Positions 18,012-28,044 of a stretch of 64,000 nt of DNA are shown one piece after another. The notes beneath the pieces were generated by a model that saw only the letters and a list, made by a program, of their open reading frames with translations, made no database searches and had not been told where the DNA came from. The stretch comes from Castellaniella sp. S9 (GTDB lineage: Bacteria > Pseudomonadota > Gammaproteobacteria > Burkholderiales > Burkholderiaceae_B): positions 62,001 to 126,000 of the forward strand of contig NZ_JAPFGD010000001.1 in NCBI RefSeq assembly GCF_027257175.1. Reading direction: 5' to 3'. Every line of letters begins with the position of its first letter. Within the stretch, counting starts at the first letter, position 1. The translations under genes were made by a program, and so were the position numbers.

Positions 18012-20330
18012 CTACTCCAGGATTTCGAGCTTGGCCACGGCCAGGGCCAGGGTCTTGGCGCCGGCGTCGCGGAATTCGATCCGGGCCTGCGCGTCCTGGC
18101 CCGAGCCGGTGAGGCTGACCACGGTGCCCTCGCCGAAACGGGCGTGGCGCACGCCCAGGCCGATGCGGAAGCACTGCTCGCCCACTGTGACGCCGCTGGC
18201 GGCGGTGCGCGGTGCGCGTGGCGCAAAGGCGCTGCCGCCCTCGGCATGCCAGCCTGCGCCGCGCCGGAACGCGCCGCTCCAGGCGGGCGGCTCGGGCGCC
18301 TGGCGCGCACGCGGCGTAAGCCACTTCAGGTGTTCCTCGGGGATCTCGTCGAGAAAGCGCGACCGCATGGCATAGCGCGTCTGGCCGTGCAGCATGCGGC
18401 TCTGGGCCAGCGTCAGTGTCAGCCGCTCGCGGGCGCGGGTGATCGCCACATACATCAGGCGGCGTTCCTCCTCGAGCCCGCCCGGGTCGAGCAGGCTGTT
18501 TTCGTGGGGAAACAGGCCTTCCTCGAGACCGGTGATGAACACCACGTCGAATTCCAGCCCCTTGGCCGCATGGACGGTCATCAATTGCACCGCGTCCTCG
18601 CCGGCCTGCGCCTGGTTGTCGCCGGCCTCTAGGGAGGCATGGCTGAGGAATGCCGCCAGCGGCGACATGACGGCGGGCGGCTGCTCCGCCGGGCCGAAGG
18701 CGAGGTCCGCATTCGCGTCCTGCGCCCCGAGCGGCGCGGACGCCCCTGAGGCCGCGCCGGCGTGATCCTCGGGAATGCGGCCTGCGGCCAGACCCTGGAA
18801 GCCTTCCTCGGCGACGAAGGCCGCCGCGGCGTTGACCAGTTCCTGCAGGTTGTCGAGCCGGTCCTGGCCCTCGCGGTCGGCGCGGTAGTGCGCCTCGAGC
18901 CCGCTGCGGTGAACGACGTGGCCGATGAGCTCGGGCAGGTCCAGGGACTGCGCCTCGTGTGCCATGGCCTGGATCAACGCGGCAAAGCGCGCGAGGTTCG
19001 CGCCGCCCTTGCCCGCCACGTAGGGCACCGCGCCGAACAGGCTGACGCCGTACTGCGCGGCCAGGTCGGCCTGTTGCTCGAGCGTACGCGCGCCGATGCC
19101 GCGCGTGGGCAGATTGACCACGCGCATCCACGAGGTGTCGTCCTGCGGATTATCGATCAGGCGCAGGTAGGCCAGGACGTGCTTGACCTCCTGGCGCTCG
19201 AAGAAACGCTGGCCGCCATAGACGCGATACGGCAGGCGCGCGGAAAACAGGGCGTGCTCGATCGGCCGGGACTGCGCGTTGCTGCGGTAGAGCACGGCGA
19301 TCTGGTGCGGCGCGCGACCCTCGCGGATCAGGGCACGGATCTCGTCGACCAGCCATTGGGCCTCGAGGGCGTCCGAGGCCTGCTCGACCACGCGCAAGGG
19401 TTCGCCCTCGGCCATCTCGGTCCAGAGGTTCTTGCCCAGGCGACGGGTGTTGTGTGCGATCAAGGCATTGGCGGCATCCAGGATGTGGCCATGGGACCGG
19501 TAGTTCTGCTCGAGGCGGATCACGTTGCCGCGCGCGTAGCGCTGTTCGAAGTCGGCCATATTGCCGACGTTGGCCCCGCGAAACGCATAGATGGACTGGT
19601 CGTCGTCGCCCACGGCGAACACCGGGGTGTGCGGCCCCGCCAGCAGCATCAGCCAGCGGTATTGCAACACGTTGGTGTCCTGGAACTCATCCACCAGGAT
19701 GTGCTGGAAACGGCGCTGGTAATGTTCGCGGATCGGCGCCTCGCGCTGCAGCAGCTCATACGCGCGCAGCAGCAGTTCGCCGAAATCGACCACGCCTTCG
19801 CGCTCGCATTGGTCCTGGTAGCGCTGGTACAGCTCGGCCAGGCGGCGGCCCTGGGGGTCGCGCACGTCCAGGTCGGAGGGACGCAAGCCGTCCTCCTTGG
19901 CGCTGTTGATCATGCGCTGCACGTCGCGCGGCGGGAAGCGTTCGTCGTCGATGCCCGCCGTCTTGATCATGCGCTTGATGGCGGACAGCTGGTCGGCGCT
20001 GTCGAGGATCTGGAACGTCTGCGGCAATCCGGCATCGCGGTGATGGGCGCGCAGCAGCCGGTTGCACAGGCCATGGAAGGTGCCCACCCACATGCCGCGC
20101 GTATCCAGCGGCAGCAGCGCCGACAGGCGCGCCAGCATCTCGCGCGCCGCCTTGTTGGTGAAGGTCACGGCCAGCAGTCCGTAGGGGCCGGCCTGGCCGG
20201 TCTGGATCAGCCAGGCCATGCGGGTGGTCAACACCCGGGTCTTGCCGCTGCCGGCCCCGGCCAGGACCAGGGCGTGCACGGCCGGCTGCGTCACGGCCTC
20301 GCGCTGCCGTTCGTTCAAACCATCGATCAT
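18012..20330 (-). CDS. uvrD: DNA helicase II (UvrD/PcrA family)
   Basis: UvrD is a 3'-5' superfamily 1A helicase for nucleotide-excision and mismatch repair. The 772 residues start MIDGLNERQREAV. Visible motifs are Q-motif LNERQREAV, motif I GAGSGKT, motif Ia TFTNKAAREM, motif II VDEFQDTN, motif III GDDDQSIYAFRGA, motif IV EQNYRS, and motif V MTVHAAKGLEFD, with the family C-terminal GVRHARFGEGTV segment. Its start overlaps the desaturase stop by four bases (ATGA), so both genes probably share a transcript. No SOS box was found upstream of that pair. Confidence 0.93.
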   Translation of the reverse strand: MIDGLNERQREAVTQPAVHALVLAGAGSGKTRVLTTRMAWLIQTGQAGPYGLLAVTFTNKAAREMLARLSALLPLDTRGMWVGTFHGLCNRLLRAHHRDAGLPQTFQILDSADQLSAIKRMIKTAGIDDERFPPRDVQRMINSAKEDGLRPSDLDVRDPQGRRLAELYQRYQDQCEREGVVDFGELLLRAYELLQREAPIREHYQRRFQHILVDEFQDTNVLQYRWLMLLAGPHTPVFAVGDDDQSIYAFRGANVGNMADFEQRYARGNVIRLEQNYRSHGHILDAANALIAHNTRRLGKNLWTEMAEGEPLRVVEQASDALEAQWLVDEIRALIREGRAPHQIAVLYRSNAQSRPIEHALFSARLPYRVYGGQRFFERQEVKHVLAYLRLIDNPQDDTSWMRVVNLPTRGIGARTLEQQADLAAQYGVSLFGAVPYVAGKGGANLARFAALIQAMAHEAQSLDLPELIGHVVHRSGLEAHYRADREGQDRLDNLQELVNAAAAFVAEEGFQGLAAGRIPEDHAGAASGASAPLGAQDANADLAFGPAEQPPAVMSPLAAFLSHASLEAGDNQAQAGEDAVQLMTVHAAKGLEFDVVFITGLEEGLFPHENSLLDPGGLEEERRLMYVAITRARERLTLTLAQSRMLHGQTRYAMRSRFLDEIPEEHLKWLTPRARQAPEPPAWSGAFRRGAGWHAEGGSAFAPRAPRTAASGVTVGEQCFRIGLGVRHARFGEGTVVSLTGSGQDAQARIEFRDAGAKTLALAVAKLEILE

Positions 20331-21529
20331 ACGGCGTAGCGGCGCAGACGGTGCGAAAACTGTTCGAGGCCCTCGATGCCGCTTTGCTGGGCGCGCTGGC
20401 ACCAGGCGCGCAGATCGGCCAGCAGTTGCTCGCTGCTGGCGCTGGAGGATTCCCACAAGGCGGTGAGTTCGCGGCGCATCTGCACCAGGGTCGAGAGCGA
20501 AGGCGCCAAGGCCAGGGCGCGATCCACCTCGGCGCGCTGCGCGGGCGCCAGGTCCGGGGCCTCGTGCAGCAGCCACTTGCGGCAGCGGCGCAGCAGCCGC
20601 CACTCGCCCTGGCGCCCGCGGGCGACGGCGAGTTCGCGAGCCACGGCTTTTTTCAGGACCCGGCTGTAGCGGGCCAGGACCTCGTAGCGGTGGGTGATGA
20701 TGCCCTGCAGGTGCGCCATGTCGAGCGACTCGATCGGCACGGCCTCGGCGCGCTGCAGGCGCAGGCGCGGCGCCACCCGGCGCACCTGCGCCAGGCGCAG
20801 GGCCTGGAGAATGCGGATATAGCACCAGCCCAGGTCGAATTCATACCATTTGGTGGAGAACTTGGCCGAGGTGCCATAGGCATGGTGGTTGTTGTGCAGT
20901 TCCTCGCCGCCGATCAGCAGGCCCCAGGGCGACACGTTGGTGCTGTCGTCCGGGCAGGCATAGTTGCGATAGCCCCAGGCATGGCCCAGGCCGTTGACCA
21001 CGCCGGCCGCCCAGAACGGAATCCAGGCCATCTGGATCGCCCACACCGTCAGCCCGATCACGCCGAACAGGGCCAGGTCCACGATCAGCATGATCAGGAT
21101 GCCCAGCAGGTTGTGGCGCGAGTACAGGCGGCGCTCGAGCCAGTCATCGGGCGTGCCGTGGCCGAAACGCGCCAGAGTCTCGGGGTTGGTGGCCTCGGCG
21201 CGGTAAAGTTCGGCGCCGCGAAAGAACACCTTGGACAGGCCGAACACGGCCGGCGAATGCGGGTCGCCCTCGCGTTCGCACTTGGCGTGGTGCTTGCGGT
21301 GGATGGCGACCCATTCCTTGGTCACCATCCCGGTGGTCAGCCACAGCCAGAAGCGGAAGAAATGCATGACGGCCGGATGCAGATCCAGCCCGCGGTGCGC
21401 CTGGCTGCGATGCAGGAAGATCGTCACGGCCGCAATGGTGATGTGCGTCAGCACCAGGGTGACCGCGATCAATTCCCAGGCGTTCAGGTGCAGCAGGCCA
21501 CCCTGCAGAAAGTGGAGCAAATCGTTCAT
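20327..21529 (-). CDS. Acyl-CoA/fatty acid desaturase with a transposase-like C-terminal tail
   Basis: This 400-residue protein is a membrane di-iron desaturase that introduces a cis double bond in acyl chains. The three histidine boxes are HRSQAH (40-45), HRKHH (77-81) and HNNHH (212-216), with hydrophobic segments between. After about residue 275 the sequence becomes soluble and helical, ending LADLRAWCQRAQQSGIEGLEQFSHRLRRYA. That part resembles the end of ISL3-family (IS204/IS1001) transposases rather than any desaturase part. Similar long desaturases are recalled in other Burkholderiales, so the fusion is probably old and not an assembly error. It overlaps uvrD by four bases. Confidence 0.85.
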   Translation of the reverse strand: MNDLLHFLQGGLLHLNAWELIAVTLVLTHITIAAVTIFLHRSQAHRGLDLHPAVMHFFRFWLWLTTGMVTKEWVAIHRKHHAKCEREGDPHSPAVFGLSKVFFRGAELYRAEATNPETLARFGHGTPDDWLERRLYSRHNLLGILIMLIVDLALFGVIGLTVWAIQMAWIPFWAAGVVNGLGHAWGYRNYACPDDSTNVSPWGLLIGGEELHNNHHAYGTSAKFSTKWYEFDLGWCYIRILQALRLAQVRRVAPRLRLQRAEAVPIESLDMAHLQGIITHRYEVLARYSRVLKKAVARELAVARGRQGEWRLLRRCRKWLLHEAPDLAPAQRAEVDRALALAPSLSTLVQMRRELTALWESSSASSEQLLADLRAWCQRAQQSGIEGLEQFSHRLRRYAV

Positions 21530-21630
21530 GGCAATGGGCGAGGCCCTTGGTCAATCGAAATCATGAGGAAAAGTGTAGCCCACCCCCGCCGAACGCGTCA
21601 GGCGGGTTTACGCGGCCACGCCACGCACGC

Positions 21631-23016
21631 TCAGTCGGGCGATGCCTCGCCCGCCCCGTCGGGCCCGGTGGCCGGCGGCGCCGCGGGTTTGCTGCGCTGC
21701 ATGACCGCGGCGAAAAAACCGTCGGTGCCGTGGCGGTCCGGCCGCAGGCGCAGAAACGGCCCGTCCATCTGGGGCACCGCGCAGCGGTCCGCGAGGATGG
21801 GGCCGGCCTCTAGCAGCGAGAATTCAGGGTGCTCGTCCAGGAAGGCCTGCACCTGGTCCTCGTTTTCCTCGGGCAGGATGCTGCAGCTGGCATACACCAG
21901 CCGTCCGCCCGGCGCGACGCAGGCCGCGGCCTCGCGCAGGATGCGCGCCTGGGTCTCCAGCAAGGATGCCAGGGCCTCGGGATGCTGGCGCCACTTGAGG
22001 TCGGGGTTGCGCCGCAGGGTGCCCAGCCCGCTGCACGGCGCATCCACCAGCACGCGCTGCGCCTTGCCGCGCAGGCGCCGCACCCGCGTGTCCTTGTGTT
22101 CCGCGATCACCACCGGCACGATGTTCGACAGGCCGCTGCGGGCGAATCGGGGCTTGGCGCGCGCCAGTCGCGCCGCCGAGACGTCGAAGGCATACAAGCG
22201 CCCGGTGGAGCGCATCAGCGCGCCCAGCAGCAGCGTCTTGCCGCCCGCGCCCGCGCAATAATCGATGACCATCTCGCCACGCCGGGGAGCGACCAGCGCC
22301 GCCAGCAGCTGGCTGCCTTCGTCCTGCACCTCGATCTCGCCGCGTTCGAACGCCTGCCAGCGATTGACGGGCGGGCGGCCCTCGATGCGGATGCCCCAGG
22401 GCGAATACGGTGTGGGCCGCGGCGACCAGCGCGCCTCGGGACCACCGGCCCAGGCCTCGAGCAGCGCCGCGCGTTCGAGCTTGAACGGATTGATCCGCAA
22501 ATCCAGGGGCGCCGGGCGGTTGAGGGCTTCGAACAGGGCTTCGCCGTCCTCGAGGGCGGCCGCCCGTTCGGCCAGCCAGTCGGGCAGGCTCAGGCGCACG
22601 GCATCCGGCAGCGCGCGCACGTCGATGGCGCGCACGTGATCCAGCCAGGCGCGTTCATGCTCGTCCAGGCCCGCATCCAGGGTCGCGCGCGGCCAGACCG
22701 ACGCCAGGCCCAGGATCGCCAGGCGCCGGGCCGCCGGTCCGTGGCCGCTCTCGGCGAACTGCCGATAGCGGCGCAGATGGCGCAGGACGTCGAAGACCGC
22801 CTCGGCGATCTCGCCGCGGTCCCGGCCGCCCGCCTTGGGATGGGCCCGGAACCAGCGCGACAGCACCGCATCGGCCGGATGCGACCACTGCAGGATCTCA
22901 CCCAGGACCTGGCGCACCTGTTCGATGCGCGCCGCGGCCATTACGTACGGCCGCGGGGCCGCTGCGGGACTGCGCCGCGCACGGCGCGGCTGATCGGATC
23001 GGGTCATGGGTTCCAT
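21631..23016 (-). CDS. rsmB: RsmB-type 16S rRNA m5C methyltransferase
   Basis: The 461-residue protein is a SAM-dependent RNA cytosine-C5 methyltransferase of the NOL1/NOP2/Sun group. It has an N-terminal NusB-like helical region (about 26-150), then the catalytic domain. SAM-binding residues are in DYCAGAGGKTLLLGALM. The two catalytic cysteine regions are DAPCSGLGTLRRNPD and YASCSILPEENEDQV. RsmB of E. coli modifies C967 of 16S rRNA. The first Met overlaps the purN stop by one base, but an internal Met at 22941 is another credible start. Confidence 0.87.
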   Translation of the reverse strand: MEPMTRSDQPRRARRSPAAAPRPYVMAAARIEQVRQVLGEILQWSHPADAVLSRWFRAHPKAGGRDRGEIAEAVFDVLRHLRRYRQFAESGHGPAARRLAILGLASVWPRATLDAGLDEHERAWLDHVRAIDVRALPDAVRLSLPDWLAERAAALEDGEALFEALNRPAPLDLRINPFKLERAALLEAWAGGPEARWSPRPTPYSPWGIRIEGRPPVNRWQAFERGEIEVQDEGSQLLAALVAPRRGEMVIDYCAGAGGKTLLLGALMRSTGRLYAFDVSAARLARAKPRFARSGLSNIVPVVIAEHKDTRVRRLRGKAQRVLVDAPCSGLGTLRRNPDLKWRQHPEALASLLETQARILREAAACVAPGGRLVYASCSILPEENEDQVQAFLDEHPEFSLLEAGPILADRCAVPQMDGPFLRLRPDRHGTDGFFAAVMQRSKPAAPPATGPDGAGEASPD

Positions 23017-23702
23017 CAGGATATGAGGTCATGGGCCGTGAAGGCGCGCCGATCGACGCCGTCCACCCGCACCAGGCCGTCGTCGCCGATGGCGACCCGC
23101 CGGTCGGCCAGCCAGGCTGCGACCTCGGCATACATATGGTGTTCCAGCGCCAGCAAGCGCTGGGCCAGGGTGTCGGCGGTATCGCCCGGCAGCACGGGAA
23201 TGGCGCCCTGGGCGATGATCGGCCCGTGATCCAGCACGGGCGTCACGAAGTGTACCGTACATCCGTGCCACTGTACCCCCTGCGCCAGGGCCTGGGCATG
23301 GGTGTGCAGGCCCGGAAAGGCCGGCAGCAGCGAGGGGTGGATATTGATGATGCGGCCCTCGAAGCGGCGCACCAGGTCGGCCCCCAGCACGCGCATGAAT
23401 CCCGCCAGCAGCACGTAGTCGGGGGCGAGTTCGTCGATGCGCTGCGCCAGGGCCTGATCGAAGGCCTCGCGGCTGTCGTAGGCGCGATGCGGCAGGACCT
23501 CGACGGGTATGCCGCGGGACCGGGCCCAGGCCAGGCCGGCGGCGTCGGCGCGATTGGACAACACGGCGCAGACCTCGGCGCGCAGGCCGCGCGCGGCAAT
23601 CGCCTGGACGATGGCCTGCATGTTCGAGCCGCGGCCCGAAATCAGGATGAGGAAACGCACCGGGGGTGAGGGCTGCTGCGCCAAGGTCTGGGCCTCCGAC
23701 AT
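23016..23702 (-). CDS. purN: Phosphoribosylglycinamide formyltransferase
   Basis: PurN uses 10-formyl-tetrahydrofolate to formylate glycinamide ribonucleotide in de novo purine synthesis. From the ATG at 23702 the protein has 228 residues. It shows the substrate loop LISGRGSNMQAI, the folate-site segment HPSLLPAFPGLHTHAQAL and the catalytic Asp in VTPVLDHGPII. An upstream Met at 23750 would run into the divergent ribF start and was rejected. It is coupled to the downstream rRNA methyltransferase gene by a one-base overlap. Confidence 0.95.
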   Translation of the reverse strand: MSEAQTLAQQPSPPVRFLILISGRGSNMQAIVQAIAARGLRAEVCAVLSNRADAAGLAWARSRGIPVEVLPHRAYDSREAFDQALAQRIDELAPDYVLLAGFMRVLGADLVRRFEGRIINIHPSLLPAFPGLHTHAQALAQGVQWHGCTVHFVTPVLDHGPIIAQGAIPVLPGDTADTLAQRLLALEHHMYAEVAAWLADRRVAIGDDGLVRVDGVDRRAFTAHDLIS

Positions 23703-23733
23703 ACAATCGAGGCAAAATTGTAAACTCTTGCCT

Positions 23734-24699
23734 GTGAAATCCGCTCCCACACTTTATCGCGGCCTGCCGCGACGCGACTCGACTGCGCCCAGCGCGCTGA
23801 CCATCGGGAATTTCGACGGCGTGCACCGGGGGCACCAAGCCATCCTCGCGCACGTCCGCGACCAGGCCGCGCAGCGCGGTCTCGTGCCCAGCGTCATGAC
23901 CTTCACGCCGCACCCACGGGCGTTCTTTGCCCGGCGGGGCCATCGGCCCGAGCTCATCCCGACCCAGATCAGCGCCCTGCGCGACAAGGTCGAGGCCCTC
24001 AGCCGGCACGGCATGCGCCAGATCGTCATCCTGCCCTTCCGGCAGCGCCTGGCCGACATGGGCGCCGAGGACTTCATCCGCCGCCTGCTGGTGGACGGGC
24101 TCAATACGCGCTGGGTGCTGGTGGGCGAGGATTTCCGCTACGGCCGCCAGCGCAGCGGCGATATCGAGCTGCTGCGCGGGATGGGCGAAATCCACGGCTT
24201 CGAAGTGCGCACCCTGGCCGACGTCGTCGACGCCCAGGGCCGGCGGATTTCCAGCACCGAGCTGCGCACCGCCCTGGCGGTGGGCAACCTCGAGCGCAGC
24301 GCGGCGCTGCTGGGCCGGGACTACAGTATCAGCGGGCATGTGATCCACGGTCGCCGGCTGGGCCGCAGCCTGGGGTTCCCAACCCTGAACCTGCGCGTGC
24401 CCGAGCCCTGTGCGGCGCGCTCCGGGATCTACGTCGTGCGCGTGTGCGGCCTGGGTCCCGACGCCCTGCCGGGGGTCGCCAGCCTGGGCGTGCGCCCCAC
24501 CGTCTCGTCGGACGGACGCCTGTTGCTCGAGACACACGTGCTCGATCATCGCGTGGACGCCTACGGTAAACTGGTGCGCGTCGAATTCCTCGAGTTCCTG
24601 CGCGACGAGGAAACCTTTCCCGATCTACCCACTTTGACCGCCGCCATCGAAAAGGATGTGCAAGGCGCTCGCGACTATTTCGCCTCCCATGGACTATAG
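23734..24699 (+). CDS. ribF: Bifunctional riboflavin kinase/FAD synthetase
   Basis: RibF makes FMN and then FAD from riboflavin. The 321-residue protein begins at GTG 23734 (a TTG six bases earlier is also in frame). The N-terminal FAD synthetase domain has [17 protein letters not shown] and the nucleotide-binding [10 protein letters not shown]. The C-terminal riboflavin kinase domain has [15 protein letters not shown]. It is divergent from purN with only 31 bases between start codons, so their promoters must overlap or lie inside the opposite gene. Its last bases overlap the start of ileS by 11. Confidence 0.95.
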   Translation: MKSAPTLYRGLPRRDSTAPSALTIGNFDGVHRGHQAILAHVRDQAAQRGLVPSVMTFTPHPRAFFARRGHRPELIPTQISALRDKVEALSRHGMRQIVILPFRQRLADMGAEDFIRRLLVDGLNTRWVLVGEDFRYGRQRSGDIELLRGMGEIHGFEVRTLADVVDAQGRRISSTELRTALAVGNLERSAALLGRDYSISGHVIHGRRLGRSLGFPTLNLRVPEPCAARSGIYVVRVCGLGPDALPGVASLGVRPTVSSDGRLLLETHVLDHRVDAYGKLVRVEFLEFLRDEETFPDLPTLTAAIEKDVQGARDYFASHGL

Positions 24700-27529
24700 A
24701 GACACCCTCAATCTTCCCGAATCCCCCTTCCCCATGCGGGGCAACCTGGCGAAACGCGAACCCGGCTGGATCGCGGCCTGGGAGGAAAAAAAGGTCTATG
24801 CCGCCATCCGCGAGGCGGCCCGTGGACGGCCCAAGTTCATCCTGCACGACGGCCCACCCTACGCCAACGGCGACATCCACATCGGCCACGCGGTCAACAA
24901 GATCCTCAAGGACGTCATCGTCAAGAGCCGCGACCTGGCGGGCTTCGATGCGCAATACGTGCCGGGCTGGGACTGCCACGGCATGCCCATCGAGATCCAG
25001 ATCGAAAAGAAATACGGCAAGCACCTGCCGGTGGCCGAGGTCCAGGCCAAGGCGCGCGCCTACGCCGCCGAACAGATCGAGCGCCAGCGCAAGGATTTCA
25101 AGCGCCTGGGCGTGCTGGCGGACTGGAACAATCCCTACCTCACCATGAATCACAGCAACGAGGCCGACGAGCTTCGCGCGCTGGCGGGAATCATGAAAAA
25201 GGGCTATGTGTTCCGCGGCCTGAAACCCGTCAACTGGTGCTTTGATTGCGGCTCGGCGCTGGCCGAGGCCGAGGTCGAATACGCCGACCGCGAAGATCCG
25301 TCCGTGGACGTCGCCTTCGCCTTTGATGACCGCGCCGCCGTGGCGCGGGCCTTCGGCCTCGAGGGCGAGGTCGACGCGGGCGCCATCGTCATCTGGACCA
25401 CCACGCCCTGGACGCTGCCCGCCAACCAGGCCCTCAACCTGCATCCCGACCATGAGTATGCCTTGCTGCGGCTGGCGCAGCCCCGGGACACCGGTCCGCT
25501 GTTGATCGTGGCCGCCGAACTCGCCGAAAGCTGCCTGCAGCGCTGGGGCCTCGAGGGCAGGATCATCGCCACCGCCGCGGGCACGCAGCTGGCCGGCCTG
25601 GCCTTCCGCCATCCGCTGCATGACGCCGACCCGGGCTACCGCCGCCTGTCGCCCGTCTACCTGGGCGACTACGTGACGCTGGACTCGGGCACCGGGGTCG
25701 TGCACTCGTCGCCCGCCTACGGCGTCGAGGATTTCCAGTCCTGCAAGGCGCACGGCCTGGCCGACACCGACATTCTCAATCCGGTCATGGGCAACGGCCA
25801 CTATGCCGACAGCCTGCCGCTGTTCGGCGGCGAACTGATCTGGGCCGCCAATCCGCGCATCGTCGAGGCGCTGCGCGCCGCCGGCACGCTGCTGCATACC
25901 GAGGCCCACAGCCACAGCTACATGCACTGCTGGCGCCACAAGACGCCCGTCATCTACCGCGCGACCAGCCAATGGTTCGCCGGCATGGACCTGCGCCCCG
26001 ACGGCGGCGCGAGCCTGCGCGAACTGGCCCTGGCGGGCATCGAGGCCACCGCGTTCTATCCGGCCTGGGGGCGCGCGCGCCTGCATGCCATGATCGCCAA
26101 CCGGCCCGACTGGACGCTCTCGCGCCAGCGCCAGTGGGGCGTACCCATGGCCTTTTTCGTCCACAAGGAAACCGGCGAACTGCATCCGCGCACCGTCGAA
26201 CTGCTGGAACAAATCGCCCAGCGCGTCGAGCGCGAAGGCATCGAGGCCTGGCAGACCCTGGACCCGCGCGAACTGCTGGGCGACGAGGCCGAGCACTACG
26301 AAAAGAACCGCGACACGCTGGACGTGTGGTTCGATTCGGGCACCACCCACGCCACCGTCCTGGGCGGGCGCGACCACCAGATGAAGGGCTCGCACGCGGA
26401 TCAGCTCGCCTGGCCCGCCGACCTCTACCTCGAGGGTTCGGACCAGCACCGCGGCTGGTTCCATTCGTCCCTGCTGACCGGCTGCATGCTGTACGGCCGC
26501 CCGCCCTACAAGGGCCTGCTCACCCACGGTTTCGTGGTCGACGGCCGGGGCCGCAAGATGAGCAAGTCCGAAGGCAATGTGATCTTCCCGCAGGAGGTCT
26601 CGGACTCCCTGGGCGCCGAGATCCTGCGCCTGTGGACCGCCGCCACGGACTATTCGGGCGAACTGTCGATCAGCAAGCAGATCCTCGCCCGTGTCGTCGA
26701 GAGCTACCGCCGGGTGCGCAACACCCTGAAGTTCCTGCTGGGCAACCTGGCCGACTTCGACCCGGCGACGGACGCCCTGCCGACCGATGCGCTCTTGGAG
26801 ATCGACCGATACGCCCTGCAGATGACCGCCGCCATGCAGGCCGAGGTGCGGGCCAGCTTCGAGCGCTATGAGTTCCACACCGCGGTCTCGCGCCTGCAGA
26901 TCTTCTGCTCCGAGGACCTGGGCGCCTTCTACCTCGACATCCTCAAGGACCGGCTCTACACCGCAGGCCGCGACAGTGCCGCCCGGCGCTCGGCGCAAAC
27001 CGCGCTGTACCACGTGACCCACGCGCTGCTCAAGCTGCTCGCGCCGATCCTGTCCTTCACCGCCGAGGAGGCCTGGAGCGACCTGCACGGCAGCGCCGAG
27101 ACGCCCAGCATCTTCACCGGCCTGTTCCACGAGGTGCCCGCGCCGGCCGACGCGCAGGCCTTGTCGGCGCGCTGGACGCGGCTGCGCGAGATCCGCGCCG
27201 AGGCCATGCGCGAGATCGAGACCGTGCGCGCGCGCGGCGAGATCGGCTCGTCGCTGGCGGCCGAGCTCGACTTCCGTGCATCGGGCGACGACCTCGCACT
27301 GCTCCAGAGCCTGGGCGATGACTTGCGCTTTGTGTTCCTGGTCTCGCGCGCCGAGGCCCATGCCGCACAGGGGCCGCTGGCGATCGAGGTCCACGCCACC
27401 GGGCACGCCAAGTGCGCCCGGTGCTGGCACCACCGTCCGGACGTGGGCCACGATCCCGCGCATCCTGAATTGTGCGGCCGCTGCACCGACAATCTGTTCG
27501 GCGACGGCGAGCCGCGCAGCCATGCCTGA
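24689..27529 (+). CDS. ileS: Isoleucyl-tRNA synthetase
   Basis: IleS charges tRNA-Ile in the cytoplasm. The 946-residue class Ia synthetase has the HIGH-type motif in [11 protein letters not shown], the editing domain in the middle and [10 protein letters not shown] as the KMSKS motif. The C-terminal zinc finger has CARC and CGRC near residues 912-935. The ATG at 24689 lies inside the last codons of ribF. It heads the usual ileS-lspA pair, and the lspA start overlaps its final bases. Confidence 0.98.
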   Translation: MDYRDTLNLPESPFPMRGNLAKREPGWIAAWEEKKVYAAIREAARGRPKFILHDGPPYANGDIHIGHAVNKILKDVIVKSRDLAGFDAQYVPGWDCHGMPIEIQIEKKYGKHLPVAEVQAKARAYAAEQIERQRKDFKRLGVLADWNNPYLTMNHSNEADELRALAGIMKKGYVFRGLKPVNWCFDCGSALAEAEVEYADREDPSVDVAFAFDDRAAVARAFGLEGEVDAGAIVIWTTTPWTLPANQALNLHPDHEYALLRLAQPRDTGPLLIVAAELAESCLQRWGLEGRIIATAAGTQLAGLAFRHPLHDADPGYRRLSPVYLGDYVTLDSGTGVVHSSPAYGVEDFQSCKAHGLADTDILNPVMGNGHYADSLPLFGGELIWAANPRIVEALRAAGTLLHTEAHSHSYMHCWRHKTPVIYRATSQWFAGMDLRPDGGASLRELALAGIEATAFYPAWGRARLHAMIANRPDWTLSRQRQWGVPMAFFVHKETGELHPRTVELLEQIAQRVEREGIEAWQTLDPRELLGDEAEHYEKNRDTLDVWFDSGTTHATVLGGRDHQMKGSHADQLAWPADLYLEGSDQHRGWFHSSLLTGCMLYGRPPYKGLLTHGFVVDGRGRKMSKSEGNVIFPQEVSDSLGAEILRLWTAATDYSGELSISKQILARVVESYRRVRNTLKFLLGNLADFDPATDALPTDALLEIDRYALQMTAAMQAEVRASFERYEFHTAVSRLQIFCSEDLGAFYLDILKDRLYTAGRDSAARRSAQTALYHVTHALLKLLAPILSFTAEEAWSDLHGSAETPSIFTGLFHEVPAPADAQALSARWTRLREIRAEAMREIETVRARGEIGSSLAAELDFRASGDDLALLQSLGDDLRFVFLVSRAEAHAAQGPLAIEVHATGHAKCARCWHHRPDVGHDPAHPELCGRCTDNLFGDGEPRSHA

Positions 27530-28031
27530 GTCCGCCCGGGCGGCGCGCCTGGCCCCGATGGCCGGCTGGCTGGCGCTGGCCGCCGTGCTGATCGTCCTCG
27601 ACCAGGCCAGCAAATCGGCGGTCGAGGCCTGGCTGGCCTACGGCCAGCGGGTGCCCGTCCTGCCGGTGTTCGATTTCACCCTGCTCTATAACAGGGGGGC
27701 GGCCTTCAGCTTCCTCGCCGACGCCGACGGCGGCCAGCGCTGGCTGTTCACCGGCATCGCGCTGATTGCCGCCATCGTCATCCTGCGGCTACTCTACACC
27801 CATGCGGCTCAGCGGCTGTTCTGCGCATCGCTGGCCTGCATCCTGGGCGGGGCGCTGGGCAATGCCCTGGACCGCCTGGCCCATGGCCACGTGGTGGACT
27901 TCCTGCTGTTTTACTGGAAGGACTGGTATTTCCCGGCCTTCAACATCGCGGACATCGCCATCACCTGCGGCGCCGGCCTGCTGATCCTCGACGAGATCCT
28001 GCAGTCCCGGCGGCGCAAGGCGGCGCCCTGA
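27522..28031 (+). CDS. lspA: Lipoprotein signal peptidase
   Basis: LspA is the inner-membrane aspartic protease that cuts prolipoprotein signal peptides before the lipid-modified cysteine. The protein has 169 residues and four hydrophobic segments. The catalytic aspartates are Asp117 in GNALDRL and Asp144 in FNIADIA. The start lies within the end of ileS (8-base overlap), so translation is coupled. PqiC at 38.7-39.4 kb is a likely substrate encoded in this window. Confidence 0.97.
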   Translation: MPESARAARLAPMAGWLALAAVLIVLDQASKSAVEAWLAYGQRVPVLPVFDFTLLYNRGAAFSFLADADGGQRWLFTGIALIAAIVILRLLYTHAAQRLFCASLACILGGALGNALDRLAHGHVVDFLLFYWKDWYFPAFNIADIAITCGAGLLILDEILQSRRRKAAP

Positions 28032-28044
28032 ACCGGAGGCATTC

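Noticed and set aside
20330-21630. SOS box for uvrD
   Set aside because: No CTG-N10-CAG site was found before the desaturase-uvrD pair by eye.
24329-27613. Open frame of more than 1000 codons on the minus strand across ileS
   Set aside because: It lies wholly opposite a clear synthetase gene and its translation is low-complexity (rich in G, A, R, V, H), as expected for the antisense of a high-GC gene with strong third-position bias.
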